NCBI GenBank assembly: GCA_964517315.1
Contig: CAZFCJ010000003.1
Span: 1 to 64,000, forward strand
Origin: DASWJQ01 sp964517315
GTDB taxonomy: Bacteria; Chloroflexota; Anaerolineae; Anaerolineales; E44-bin32
Length of the DNA stretch: 64,000 nt
Direction: 5' to 3'
Below are positions 24,305 through 32,775 of the stretch, one piece after another (within the stretch, counting starts at the first letter, position 1; each line of letters begins with the position of its first letter). The notes beneath the pieces are model-generated. The model saw only the letters and a program-made list of their open reading frames with translations. It was not told the origin of the DNA and searched no databases. A program made the translations under genes and the position numbers.

Positions 24305-25098
24305 GGGGGCTGACCCTGCGCCAGGTCGCGTCGGATGAGCTCAAGCTGCCCGGGCTTGTCGACGTCCATCGCGACTTCGGCCCACGGAGAAAGGTGCACC
24401 CGTCCGCGGAGATTCAAGCGCGCCGCAATGCGCTGAAGCGTCTGGTCGAGCGTGAGCCGCCTGAGGAGCAGGAGCAGCAAGGTGTCGAAGCCTACGACCG
24501 CGGCCTGTCGCAGCGGGCTCTTGCGGGCCCCGATGAGCCGGTCCCAGAGGTCGAGATCCACGTCCATGTGGACGTGGATAAGATGGATATCCCCGCCGCA
24601 GATTTCGACGTTCCGAAGTTTTACATATGTGCGACTGGAGTCCGGGAAGCGGCGTTCCATCACAGTGCGCTTTACGGCCACGAAATCCAGATCGACCTGT
24701 GGCCCGGTGGCCTGGCGCACGCGCCAATCGACGATTTCCGGCGTGAGCGTGGGGAGGTCGGCTGAGGCGAAGAGCACGTACTCGCGGTCTGAGCCGATTC
24801 GCCGGGCCCATTCCAGGCCGGCCAGCGAGTTCTGCAGCAACCCCCCGTGCTCCTCGAGGAAGGTGAGCGGTTTCGTCGCCCGCAGGCCGTCCTGTTCGGA
24901 AAGGCCGAGGATGGCGATGCGCTCTACGCTCTCCGCTCCGTCCAGCGCATCCAGCACCCACTGGACCATCGGCTTTCCGCCCACGTCGATCAAGGCTTTC
25001 GGACCGCCCCGGCTCAGCGTGTAGAGCGGATCGTCCTCGGGGGGCACTTTTCCTGCCGCGACGAACGCGTTCACACGGGGGAGCGGCGAGGATTTCAT
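24301..25098 (-). CDS. MobA-like nucleotidyltransferase
   Basis: A 265-residue GT-A fold NTP transferase. The N-terminal ALIDVGGKPMVQWVLDAL (about 35-52) is the family pattern, and SADLPTLTPE carries the expected metal-binding Asp. The signature loop at the very N-terminus is VNAFVAAGK, a weak form of the usual LAGG. Substrate is unknown; MobA itself is unlikely. ATG 25098 overlaps the upstream stop (ATGA), and its own stop overlaps the PAP2 start, so three genes are coupled. With PAP2 next to it, lipid-linked head-group metabolism is possible. Confidence 0.82.
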   Translation of the reverse strand: MKSSPLPRVNAFVAAGKVPPEDDPLYTLSRGGPKALIDVGGKPMVQWVLDALDGAESVERIAILGLSEQDGLRATKPLTFLEEHGGLLQNSLAGLEWARRIGSDREYVLFASADLPTLTPEIVDWRVRQATGPQVDLDFVAVKRTVMERRFPDSSRTYVKLRNVEICGGDIHLIHVHMDVDLDLWDRLIGARKSPLRQAAVVGFDTLLLLLLRRLTLDQTLQRIAARLNLRGRVHLSPWAEVAMDVDKPGQLELIRRDLAQGQPP

Positions 25099-25490
25099 GA
25101 TCGCAGCGACTCCGGAAGGTCGTCGCTGGACGGCTTCCAGCGAGCGGCGTCCAAGTCCACCCTCTCCGGCTGAAGGAACGGGGTCGCTTCGCCTTTCAGG
25201 AGCGCCAGCTGCGCGCGATGCGTTCCCGAGGGGCGGAAACTGGTACGGCCCTCTGCGTTCACGACCCTGTGCCATGGGAGGTCCTCCGGGCAGCGGGAGA
25301 GGGCGTAGCCCACCCAGCGGGCGCGAATCCGCCGGTAGGCCAAGGGGTCGATTCCCGGCGGGGCCGGAATCAATTCCGCGATGTCCCCGTAGGTCATGAC
25401 CTTGCCAGGGGGAATGAGTCGGACGATCGCATAGACGGTTCTTTCGAACTGTGAACGATCCGCTGTCGATCGGGAATCGCCTGACATCAC
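25095..25490 (-). CDS. MGMT-family alkyltransferase-like (ATL) protein
   Basis: A 131-residue protein of the O6-methylguanine-DNA methyltransferase fold. The usual active-site PCHRV is PWHRV (72-76), so the acceptor Cys is replaced by Trp. This is the hallmark of ATL proteins, which bind O6-alkylguanine, flip the base and flag it for nucleotide excision repair without transferring the alkyl group. The DNA-binding helix with RARWVGYALS contains the likely arginine finger. Two Met codons begin the ORF. Confidence 0.88.
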   Translation of the reverse strand: MMSGDSRSTADRSQFERTVYAIVRLIPPGKVMTYGDIAELIPAPPGIDPLAYRRIRARWVGYALSRCPEDLPWHRVVNAEGRTSFRPSGTHRAQLALLKGEATPFLQPERVDLDAARWKPSSDDLPESLRS

Positions 25491-25519
25491 AAACCTCGTC
25501 CGGAAAGCGAGAAGATAGA

Positions 25520-26419
25520 CTATTTCAGGCGCGTGAGCCGCGGTCGCAAGCCGGCGCGGTCGATCATATCCTGCAACTCGTCTCGGTTGAGCGGCCGGCC
25601 CTTTCCGGCCAAGGCCACGAGCGCGGCTTCCATCATGTTCGTACCAAACGAACGGCCGTCGATGATCGGCGTCGTGGTGAGCAGATAGGCGACCCCGGCG
25701 GAACGGAACAGTTCTACGTCATCGGGGGTCGTCGTGTTGGTGACGACGATCTTACCCGGAAGAGAGTCCGGCATGTGGCGCTTCACATAATGACAGTCTC
25801 CGGCGATCACATTCGCCCATCGATAGTAGCGTGTCCACTTCGGCGCGCGTTGGTCCTGCGCCGCTCCGGTGGGATAGAGCCAGGTGAACGGCAGCCGGGA
25901 GACGAACGGGACGACGAGGGCAGCCAGGCGGCGGATGGATCGCCTGGATCGCAGGGGAATGGGCAGGCCGAGTGCAAACATCAAATCGCCGAACACGCAC
26001 TCGTAGCCGGCCTCGGCAAATGAGCTTGCCATCCCCCAGCGGTCTGCGCCGCTGGTGATCAGGGCGCGGCGTGGCGACACCGGCTCGGGGAGCGTTCGAT
26101 CGAGTTCCAGGGCCACCCGAGCCTCGAGCGTGTTCTTGAGCCCGGATCCGTCGACAACCGGTGTTTCCTTGATATGGCGGATCATGGGTTGGACGGAGTG
26201 CAGCGGATACCAGCGGTGGTCGATCTGCAAGCCGAGATCGGCTCCGCCCACGCCGAAGGCGTTCACCCGCCCATCGAGCGCGCCAAACAGCTCAGCGGCG
26301 CGCTCGATGTCACCATCGGTCCCGATTCGCTCGACGGCAACGGTTTCGCCCATCAGCTCGAACTGGACGGACTTATCCCGCCTCGACGAGCCCAGGCTGA
26401 TGCTGACGGCCCGCTTCAT
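25520..26419 (-). CDS. Conserved protein of unknown function
   Basis: A 299-residue soluble protein. The N-terminus MKRAVSISLGSSRRDK and the segments GVGGADLGLQIDHRWY and TPVVDGSGLKNTLE resemble a family I recall being labelled quinate 5-dehydrogenase in automatic annotation. I see no classical Rossmann GxGxxG of shikimate/quinate dehydrogenases, so I do not accept that function. The C-terminus contains NTTTPDDVELF and TTTPIIDGRSFGTNMMEA. It lies between the ATL-type operon and nadE on the same strand, with gaps of 29 and 75 nt. Confidence 0.7.
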   Translation of the reverse strand: MKRAVSISLGSSRRDKSVQFELMGETVAVERIGTDGDIERAAELFGALDGRVNAFGVGGADLGLQIDHRWYPLHSVQPMIRHIKETPVVDGSGLKNTLEARVALELDRTLPEPVSPRRALITSGADRWGMASSFAEAGYECVFGDLMFALGLPIPLRSRRSIRRLAALVVPFVSRLPFTWLYPTGAAQDQRAPKWTRYYRWANVIAGDCHYVKRHMPDSLPGKIVVTNTTTPDDVELFRSAGVAYLLTTTPIIDGRSFGTNMMEAALVALAGKGRPLNRDELQDMIDRAGLRPRLTRLK

Positions 26420-26494
26420 CTAGAGCTCCTTGACCGGTCGAACATGTGGCTCTGGCGACCTGTTCCAAAACGCGAGTGGGCTCGATCAACCCAT

Positions 26495-27328
26495 TCACGT
26501 GCCCCAGTCGCGCGGGTAGAGGAAGTCGTGTCCCACCGAGCGCGGGCTGATCTTGGCGATCGGGGGCATGACGCGCTTGAAGTGGTTGCGGCGCACCATG
26601 GCGATCACTTCTTCCACGAACGTTTTGTCGAAACCGGCCTCAACGCAGGCCTCCGGCGTGTAGCGTTCGTCGACCCACAGATGCAGAAACCGATCGGCTT
26701 GCTCGTAGGTGAAACCGAGTTCGCCTTCGTCAGTCTGGCCGATCCACAGGTCCGCCGAGGGCGGTTTGGTAACGATTTCGTCGGGTACGCCCATGGCGCG
26801 AGCGAGCTGCCGGATCTGCGTCTTGTACAGGTCCCCGTTGGGGTTGATGGCGCAGGCCGAATCGCCGTACAGCGTTGTGTAGCCGAGCAAAATCTCGGTC
26901 TTGTTTCCGGTGCCGATGACCAACGCGTCGAACGCAGCCGATTGATCGTAGAGCACGATCATCCGCGCCCGTGCCATCACGTTCCCCATGCGCACCTGGT
27001 CCATCTCCGGAAATCGTTCGAACAGTGGCTCGACCAAGTCGGTGATCTCTACGTCCACCTGTTGAACGCCGAGCCGATCGATGACCGCTCCCGCGTGCTC
27101 CATCGAATCGGGGGAAGAGGTACGGTACGGCATGCGGACGGCCAGCACGTTCTCCGCCCCGAGGGCGGCCGCACTGAGATAGCAGGCCAGTGAAGAATCC
27201 ACGCCCCCCGACAGGCCGACGACCGCGCGCTGGAAGCCGTGCCGGCCGAGCTCGTCCTGAATGAAGTCGGTCAGGATGGTCTGGGCCAAATCCGGGTTGA
27301 TTTTCAAACGTTCGTCAATCCACTGCAT
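26495..27328 (-). CDS. nadE: NAD+ synthase
   Basis: A 277-residue N-type ATP pyrophosphatase that amidates deamido-NAD. The PP-loop SGGVDSS is at 40-46, and IGTGNKTEILLGY and the KPPSADLW loop are typical of NadE. It lacks an N-terminal glutaminase domain and so would use ammonia, or glutamine through a partner. The adjacent nitrilase-family gene, 56 nt upstream on the same strand, is a candidate for that partner. Confidence 0.94.
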   Translation of the reverse strand: MQWIDERLKINPDLAQTILTDFIQDELGRHGFQRAVVGLSGGVDSSLACYLSAAALGAENVLAVRMPYRTSSPDSMEHAGAVIDRLGVQQVDVEITDLVEPLFERFPEMDQVRMGNVMARARMIVLYDQSAAFDALVIGTGNKTEILLGYTTLYGDSACAINPNGDLYKTQIRQLARAMGVPDEIVTKPPSADLWIGQTDEGELGFTYEQADRFLHLWVDERYTPEACVEAGFDKTFVEEVIAMVRRNHFKRVMPPIAKISPRSVGHDFLYPRDWGT

Positions 27329-27384
27329 CGGACTTCTCTCACCACGACAGAATCGGGCCGAGGGCTAACTGCGGCCGCTCGACA

Positions 27385-28239
27385 TCATCTCGAGTCAAGG
27401 ATACGCTGCATTTCGCGTTGGACAAGCTGGGTTCTCTCATCGCGCAGCAATGGAAGGCGGTTCCGAGTGCGGCGAATCTGGGCCAGGTCGATTTCCGCCA
27501 ACGTCAGCGCTTCTTCATGATAGGGGCCCTGGGCGACGGCGTCACCTTCGGGATCGAACACCGTGGCTCGGCCTCCGAACTTCAATCCGTCCTCAAACCC
27601 GACGCGGTTGGTGTGGGCGATGTACGTCGTAAGCAGACTGGCGTAGGATCGATTGACCCGCTCAACCCACTCCACGGAGCTCAGAACGTCGGATTCGCCC
27701 AGACCGCGCGAGGGGGAGGCGGAGATGAAGAACAGCAACTCCGCGCCGTCCAGCCACAGCAAATAAGGCGGCGAAACATGCCAGAAGTCCTCGCAGATCA
27801 GGAGGCCGACTCTGCCAAAGCGCGTGTCGAAGGCCCGCACCCGGTCGCCCCAGGCGAAGAAACGGCTCTCCTGAAACAGGCCGTAGGTCGGCAGGTACAC
27901 TTTTCGATGCACGTGGACGGCCTCACCCTGGGAGAGGTAGGCCGCCGAAATGTAGTATTGGCCCCGCTCGCCCGCCTCAGCGAAGCCGACGATGATGTCT
28001 ATATCTCCACTGGCTTCGCAGAGCGGACCGAAGGTGGGATCTTCAGGCGTCGGACGACGGGCGACCTGCGAGACCAGATCTTTCAAGCTGTAGCCGGTGA
28101 GGGAGAGCTCAGGGAAGATGACCAGGTCCGCTCCCCGGTCTTTGGCGCGGGCGATGGTATCAAGGTGAACTTCGAGGTTGGCGGAAACGTCCCCGAGTCG
28201 AGTGTTCATTTGGACCAGGCCGAGGGTCAGCTTGCGCAT
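27385..28239 (-). CDS. Carbon-nitrogen hydrolase (nitrilase superfamily), candidate glutaminase for NadE
   Basis: A 284-residue nitrilase-fold amidase. The catalytic triad is E44 (FPELSLTGY), K113 (HRKVYLPTYG) and C149 (LLICEDFWH). The YGLFQESRFF and CEDFWHVSPP stretches resemble the glutaminase domain of glutamine-dependent NAD synthetases. In those enzymes the two domains are fused; here they are encoded as neighbours. Supplying ammonia to NadE is inference from this resemblance and the gene order. Confidence 0.85.
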   Translation of the reverse strand: MRKLTLGLVQMNTRLGDVSANLEVHLDTIARAKDRGADLVIFPELSLTGYSLKDLVSQVARRPTPEDPTFGPLCEASGDIDIIVGFAEAGERGQYYISAAYLSQGEAVHVHRKVYLPTYGLFQESRFFAWGDRVRAFDTRFGRVGLLICEDFWHVSPPYLLWLDGAELLFFISASPSRGLGESDVLSSVEWVERVNRSYASLLTTYIAHTNRVGFEDGLKFGGRATVFDPEGDAVAQGPYHEEALTLAEIDLAQIRRTRNRLPLLRDERTQLVQREMQRILDSR

Positions 28240-28249
28240 AGGGCCCCCG

Positions 28250-28957
28250 TTAGCCGGCGCGGCGGCTTAGCAGCAGCCCGGCCACCCCGACCAGGACGAC
28301 GACCACCGCTCCCAATCCGTCGCCGCGCAAGCCGGCGACCTGTGGCACGGGATCGGCCCGGACCAGGCTCAGCAGCAGCGCCACCGCGCCGTGGTAGATA
28401 AGGCCCGCGGCGAAAATCGTTCCCGGTCGCTTGGCCCTCCGTTGGAGCCAGAGAAGCCCCACCAGGCCGGCGAGAGAGGCTATGGCCCCGGCCGATTGGG
28501 TCGGCCAGCGTGGGAGGCTGATTCCCGCCAGGTCCCGCGTGGGCGGCACCCAGGTGGGCGGCTCGAGGCGCACACCATATGCGCAACCCTCGGGCAGACA
28601 CCCCAGCCACCCCGCGAAGATCAGCAGCGTTGAGGGCAAGATCAGACGATCGGCCAGGTGCCAGAAATTCCCTTCCGTCAGAACGCAGTACAATCCCAGC
28701 CCTGCGATCGCGCCGGCGGCGGCCCCGAATCCGCTCAAGCCGCCCTGCCAGAACCATAGACTCTGGGCCGGGTGCGCGGCGTAGTAATCGAAGTGATATG
28801 ACACGAAGACGGCGCGGCTGGCCACCAGCCCGCCGGCCAGAGAGGCGAGCCCGGCGTCGAGAGGTCCGGCTCGAGGTCCGTGCGCAGGGCGCATGAGGCC
28901 GAGCCAGGTCAGCGCGGCGAGTACTGCCAGTGCGAAGAGAATGACGAAGAGCGGCAT
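28250..28957 (-). CDS. Lgt-like membrane protein, divergent
   Basis: A 235-residue protein with about seven membrane segments that resembles prolipoprotein diacylglyceryl transferase. GGLVASRAVFV, QGGLSGFGAAAGAIAGL (71 onward) and GWLGCLPEGCAYG (117-129) align with the order of Lgt motifs. The last differs from the canonical GRxxNFxNxE signature by having two Cys. PRWPTQSAGAI may correspond to RxPTQLYE. A true Lgt activity is therefore doubtful. I chose ATG 28957; the ORF continues to 29026 without support. Confidence 0.68.
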   Translation of the reverse strand: MPLFVILFALAVLAALTWLGLMRPAHGPRAGPLDAGLASLAGGLVASRAVFVSYHFDYYAAHPAQSLWFWQGGLSGFGAAAGAIAGLGLYCVLTEGNFWHLADRLILPSTLLIFAGWLGCLPEGCAYGVRLEPPTWVPPTRDLAGISLPRWPTQSAGAIASLAGLVGLLWLQRRAKRPGTIFAAGLIYHGAVALLLSLVRADPVPQVAGLRGDGLGAVVVVLVGVAGLLLSRRAG

Positions 28958-29072
28958 TGGCGATCGGCACCATGGGTCCCGGTTATGATACCACCGGCAA
29001 GCGGGCGGGCCCTTGGAGGGGCCCACTCACGATGAAGTGAAGCGCCAGCGGCGCAGCGGTCTTGCGGGGATC

Positions 29073-29534
29073 ATGAGCGATCACATCGACTCGGTGCGGA
29101 TCAAGAAAGCGAGGGTCTGGGACTTGGTGATGTTGCAGCGGCTCTCGAAACGCTGCTTCGGCCGCGACGCCTGGTCCTGGGTGGACATGCTGGCCGCGCT
29201 GGTCACGCCCGGCGCGGTGCGTCTCAAGGCTCTGAGGGACGGGCGCCTCATCGGGTACGTGATCGCCGACCAGCGGGACAGGGGAGTGGGGTGGATTGCT
29301 TCGATCGCGGTGGCGCCGGGCGCCCGACGGAAAGGGATAGGATCTCTGCTGCTCAAGGCCGCTGAGGGTGAATTGAACACAACCCGAATCCGGTTGGCCC
29401 TGCGCCCTTCCAACCGGGCCGCGCTGAACCTCTATCAACGGCACGGCTATGAGACCGTAATCCACTGGCCCCGTTACTACAACGACGGCGAGGACGCGTT
29501 GGTCATGGAGAAACCATCGCACGGCGACCTTTAG
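29073..29534 (+). CDS. GNAT family N-acetyltransferase
   Basis: A 153-residue GNAT protein. The acetyl-CoA-binding motif appears as IAVAPGARRKGIGSLLL (R/Q-x-x-G-x-G/A type), followed by LALRPSNRAALNLYQRHGYE, which is the RimI-like C-terminal half. It may acetylate a protein N-terminus or a small molecule. ATG 29073 is preferred to the upstream TTG 29013. It lies 99 nt before the L9 gene start region and is divergent from the Lgt-like gene. Confidence 0.87.
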   Translation: MSDHIDSVRIKKARVWDLVMLQRLSKRCFGRDAWSWVDMLAALVTPGAVRLKALRDGRLIGYVIADQRDRGVGWIASIAVAPGARRKGIGSLLLKAAEGELNTTRIRLALRPSNRAALNLYQRHGYETVIHWPRYYNDGEDALVMEKPSHGDL

Positions 29535-29558
29535 CTGTCGGCTTGGGTTTGGTACAAT
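29531..29558 (+). promoter_or_regulatory. Possible promoter for rplI
   Basis: TTAGCT and TACAAT (29553-29558) separated by 16 bp, directly after the GNAT gene. Confidence 0.35.
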
Positions 29559-29641
29559 CGACGCTCGCAAAGGGGCGTGAAGACCCTCTGCCCCGAAGCG
29601 CCTGAGGCGCTTGTATCATTTAGAAAGGGCTTGTGAAACCC

Positions 29642-30259
29642 ATGAAAGTATTGTTGCTCAAAGATGTCTACAAGCTCGGCCGTGCCGGCGAGGTCAAGAA
29701 CGTCGCAGACGGCTACGGCCGCAATTACCTTGTGCCGCAGGGGCTGGCCGTGCTGGCCACGGAGGGCGCCCTGCGCCAGGCCGAGAAGATCCGCGAGGTC
29801 GCTGAGGATGAGCGGCAACGACTGAATCAGGAGCTCAGTGAAGTCGCCGAGACGCTGGAGGATCTGACTCTTTCCTTTGCCATGAAGGCGGGCGAGACCG
29901 ACAAACTGTACGGCTCGGTGACCACGATGATGATCGCCGACGCGATCAAAGACGAGACGGGCATCGAGGTCGACAAACGCGACGTGGACAGCGAGCCGAT
30001 CAAAGCGCTCGGCGTGCACAGCGCGGCGGTCAGATTGACGATCGATTTGGTGCCCGAGATCACGATCCTGGTCCACCGGGAGGGCGAACCCCCTGCAACG
30101 GCTTTCGAGATCGCGGCGGAGGAAACGGCCGAGGAAATCACCGAGTCGTTCGCAGAGCTGAAAGAGGAGCTGGAAGAAGAAGCCGTCGCACCGGACGCGC
30201 AGCTTGAGGAAGGGGAGCCGGAGGAGCTCGAGCCCGAAGAGCTCGAAGAAGGGGCCTAG
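29642..30259 (+). CDS. rplI: 50S ribosomal protein L9
   Basis: A 205-residue L9. The N-terminal RNA-binding domain is diagnostic: MKVLLLKDVYKLGRAGEVKNV then DGYGRNYLVPQGLA. The C-terminal domain contains KLYGSVTTMMIADAI. Beyond about residue 150 there is an unusually long, Glu-rich tail, so the protein is about 50 residues longer than the common 150. I chose ATG 29642 because L9 normally begins MKV; the GTG at 29633 is in frame. Confidence 0.96.
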   Translation: MKVLLLKDVYKLGRAGEVKNVADGYGRNYLVPQGLAVLATEGALRQAEKIREVAEDERQRLNQELSEVAETLEDLTLSFAMKAGETDKLYGSVTTMMIADAIKDETGIEVDKRDVDSEPIKALGVHSAAVRLTIDLVPEITILVHREGEPPATAFEIAAEETAEEITESFAELKEELEEEAVAPDAQLEEGEPEELEPEELEEGA

Positions 30260-30293
30260 CGCGGCACCGCGGAGGTGAGGCCTCCGCCTTTCG

Positions 30294-31235
30294 ATGGAAG
30301 ACATCGGCCGTCTGCTGCGTGAAAGCCGTGAAAAGCTCGGCCTGACCCTCGAAGAGGTCGAGAGAACCACCCGCATCCGCAAACGACATCTCGAGGCACT
30401 GGAAAACGGCGAGATAGGTGAGCTTCCGTCGCCGGTCCAGGCGCGCGGCTTTTTACGCAATTACGCTGACTTCCTGGGCTTGGACGCCGAAGCGGTATTG
30501 CTGCAGTTCGCGGAGGACCTGCAGGCCGGCAGCCGGCGGCGGGCCAAAGGATCCGGCGAGCAAGCCCGAACTCGCAGCGAACCGGTGCGCGTGCGGTCCC
30601 GCCGATTTCCGTGGCTCACCAGCGATCTTTTCGTAGCCATGGCCATCGTCATCGCCGTGTTTGGCGTTTTGATTTGGGGTGGAAGTCGGGTGCTGGCGGC
30701 CATGCGCGAAGAGCGTGAAGTCGGCGGCCAACCCGCCGCGGTAACGCTTTCCACTCCCTCGCCGATACCGACCGGAACTCCAGTGCCCCAAGTGGAATCC
30801 TCCGATGGGGATCCGCCGCCGGCGGCCACGGTGCAGGAAACTGGGGAGGGCACCTTACCTCCCGATCTGCTCGGCGAAGATTTTCCGGAGGATGTGATCA
30901 GCCTCCGGATTCTGGTCGAGAAGCGTGCTTTTGTGGAAGTCACCGTGGACGGAGATGTACAGTTTTCGGGGCGGGTGGCTCCGGGGGAGATTCTTGAGTA
31001 CCAGGGAGAGGAGCTGATCCGGCTGGTGACCGGCAACGCGCGCGGACTGCGAATTGTCCTCAACGGTGAGGATCAAGGAGTGCTGGGCGAGGTGGGCGAG
31101 ATCACGACGAGGTTGTGGACATTGGAAGGCGAGATTACACCAACGCCGACCGTGACCACGCCCCCGACGGCCACGCCCACGCCAACTCGCACTCCGACGC
31201 CGAGCCTCACGAGTTCGCCCGCGCCGACTCCTTAG
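30294..31235 (+). CDS. RodZ-like helix-turn-helix membrane protein
   Basis: A 313-residue protein. Residues 1-70 form an HTH_25 domain (IGRLLRESREKLGLTLEEVE, then PSPVQARGFLRNYADFLGLD). A basic linker and one transmembrane helix (about 115-138, DLFVAMAIVIAVFGVLIWGG) follow. The extracytoplasmic part has a DUF4115-like region (LRILVEKRAFVEVTVDGDVQFSG) and a Pro/Thr-rich tail. RodZ couples MreB to the cell-wall machinery; mreB is not in the window. Its stop overlaps the convergent DUF1232 gene by 4 nt. Confidence 0.88.
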   Translation: MEDIGRLLRESREKLGLTLEEVERTTRIRKRHLEALENGEIGELPSPVQARGFLRNYADFLGLDAEAVLLQFAEDLQAGSRRRAKGSGEQARTRSEPVRVRSRRFPWLTSDLFVAMAIVIAVFGVLIWGGSRVLAAMREEREVGGQPAAVTLSTPSPIPTGTPVPQVESSDGDPPPAATVQETGEGTLPPDLLGEDFPEDVISLRILVEKRAFVEVTVDGDVQFSGRVAPGEILEYQGEELIRLVTGNARGLRIVLNGEDQGVLGEVGEITTRLWTLEGEITPTPTVTTPPTATPTPTRTPTPSLTSSPAPTP

Positions 31236-31567
31236 TCGATATCCTGATCCGGTTCATCCGGCGGCCGCTCGCGCCATTCACCTTCCACGACGGATTCCAG
31301 CTCCCGCTGATGTTCAGCGACGACGTCCGGCGGGCATAGCTCGACGAACAGGTAGGCGCCCAACCATAGTATCGCCGCGTCGTCCAGCGGTCCGGGGGCG
31401 AGATCGGGCACAAGCAGGTACACGAGCGATCCGATCGGCAGAAGCTTCGGCAGCGGGTGGACGCGACGGTCCTTCAGCAGCCGGAGGATCAAGCGTACGC
31501 GCATCCCGATCTGGTCGAACAGCCCACCGTTCGAGGGCACAATCGGATTGGACGGGTCGTCAGTCAT
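31232..31567 (-). CDS. DUF1232/YkvA-like small membrane protein
   Basis: A 111-residue protein. The stretch LPIGSLVYLLVPDLAPGPLDDAAILWLGAYLFVELCP matches the DUF1232 pattern of an LVPDLxPG-LDD motif between hydrophobic segments. The function of the family is not established. A TATAAT box on the minus strand at 31591-31596 is 24 nt upstream. Confidence 0.78.
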   Translation of the reverse strand: MTDDPSNPIVPSNGGLFDQIGMRVRLILRLLKDRRVHPLPKLLPIGSLVYLLVPDLAPGPLDDAAILWLGAYLFVELCPPDVVAEHQRELESVVEGEWRERPPDEPDQDID

Positions 31568-31590
31568 GTTGGCTCCTTGGGTGCAGCCGG

Positions 31591-31596
31591 ATTATA
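31591..31596 (-). promoter_or_regulatory. -10 box of the DUF1232 gene
   Basis: TATAAT on the minus strand; TTAAAT about 18 bp upstream may be the -35. Confidence 0.45.
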
Positions 31597-31650
31597 CCGA
31601 GTCAAGTACGACGAATTTAACAAAAGAAGCCGGTGGAAATGGGGGGGTTG

Positions 31651-31659
31651 TGCTAGAAT
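31651..31659 (+). promoter_or_regulatory. Extended -10 promoter of moaA
   Basis: TGCTAGAAT fits the TGnTATAAT extended -10 pattern, 60 nt before the moaA start. Confidence 0.45.
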
Positions 31660-31719
31660 TGCGCCAGACGGAAGACGCCCTGTTGGCCCCGGCTGGCAGG
31701 GCTGAACAATGTCCCGGGT

Positions 31720-32757
31720 GTGATGGTTTCCCAAATTCATCCTGAGAAGGTAACGGTTCGAGATAAGCTCAATCGGCCCCTGCGCGATCTGCGCATCTCC
31801 GTGACGGATCGCTGTAATTTCCGCTGCGTTTACTGCATGCCGAAAGAAGTGTTCGGTCCCGGCTACCAGTTTCTGGGCCAGGACGAACTCCTGAGTTTCG
31901 ATGAGATCGAGCGCTTGACCGGTCTGTTCGCCCAACGGGGGGTCAGGAAAGTTCGCGTGACGGGCGGCGAGCCGCTGCTGCGGGTGGGGATTGAAAGGCT
32001 GGTGGAGCGGCTGGCCGGGATCCGGGGGATCGAGGACCTGACCATGACGACGAACGGATCCTTGTTGGCCAGGAAAGCCCAAGATTTGGCCAGCGCGGGG
32101 TTGAACCGGATTACGGTCAGTATGGACGCGCTGCATGACGACGTGTTCGAGGCGATGAATGAGGTCGACTTTCCGGTCGCCCCGGTGCTGGAGGGAATTG
32201 AAGCGGCCGCACAGGCCGGGCTGCGACCCGTCAAGGTGAACATGGTGGTAAAGCGCGGCGTGAACGACCGTGAGATCCTGCCCATGGTGCGGCACTTCCG
32301 CGGGACGGGCCATATCCTGCGCCTGATCGAGTATATGGACGTGGGAACGACCAACGGTTGGCGCATGCAGGACGTCGTACCGGCGGCCGAAATGCGCGAC
32401 CGGATCGACGCCGCGTATCCGATTGAACCCCTCAAGGACAGCTACTATGGGGAGGTCGCCAACCGCTACCGCTTCCGCGATGGAGGAGGGGAGATCGGCA
32501 TCATCGCCTCGGTCACCCAGCCGTTCTGCGGCGACTGCACGCGGCTGAGACTATCGGCGGATGGCCGGGCCTACACTTGCCTTTTCGCGGTGGAGGGCCA
32601 CGATTTGCGCTCACCCCTGCGGAATGGCGCGAACGACGATGAACTCATGTCACGAATCCATCAGCTTTGGCAGCGACGGACGGACCGTTACTCGGAGGAA
32701 CGCTCAGAGGAGACCATCGATCAGCCCAAGGTAGAGATGCACTTCATCGGCGGCTGA
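31720..32757 (+). CDS. moaA: GTP 3',8-cyclase
   Basis: A 345-residue radical SAM enzyme that catalyses the first step of molybdopterin synthesis. The SAM cluster is C32-x3-C36-x2-C39 (DRCNFRCVYCM). The second cluster is in FCGDCTRL followed by a Cys in GRAYTC. The C-terminus ends in the catalytic Gly-Gly (HFIGG). Start is GTG 31720 or ATG 31723. No other moa or moe gene is nearby. Confidence 0.96.
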   Translation: MMVSQIHPEKVTVRDKLNRPLRDLRISVTDRCNFRCVYCMPKEVFGPGYQFLGQDELLSFDEIERLTGLFAQRGVRKVRVTGGEPLLRVGIERLVERLAGIRGIEDLTMTTNGSLLARKAQDLASAGLNRITVSMDALHDDVFEAMNEVDFPVAPVLEGIEAAAQAGLRPVKVNMVVKRGVNDREILPMVRHFRGTGHILRLIEYMDVGTTNGWRMQDVVPAAEMRDRIDAAYPIEPLKDSYYGEVANRYRFRDGGGEIGIIASVTQPFCGDCTRLRLSADGRAYTCLFAVEGHDLRSPLRNGANDDELMSRIHQLWQRRTDRYSEERSEETIDQPKVEMHFIGG

Positions 32758-32775
32758 TCCCACCCCGGAATTTCC

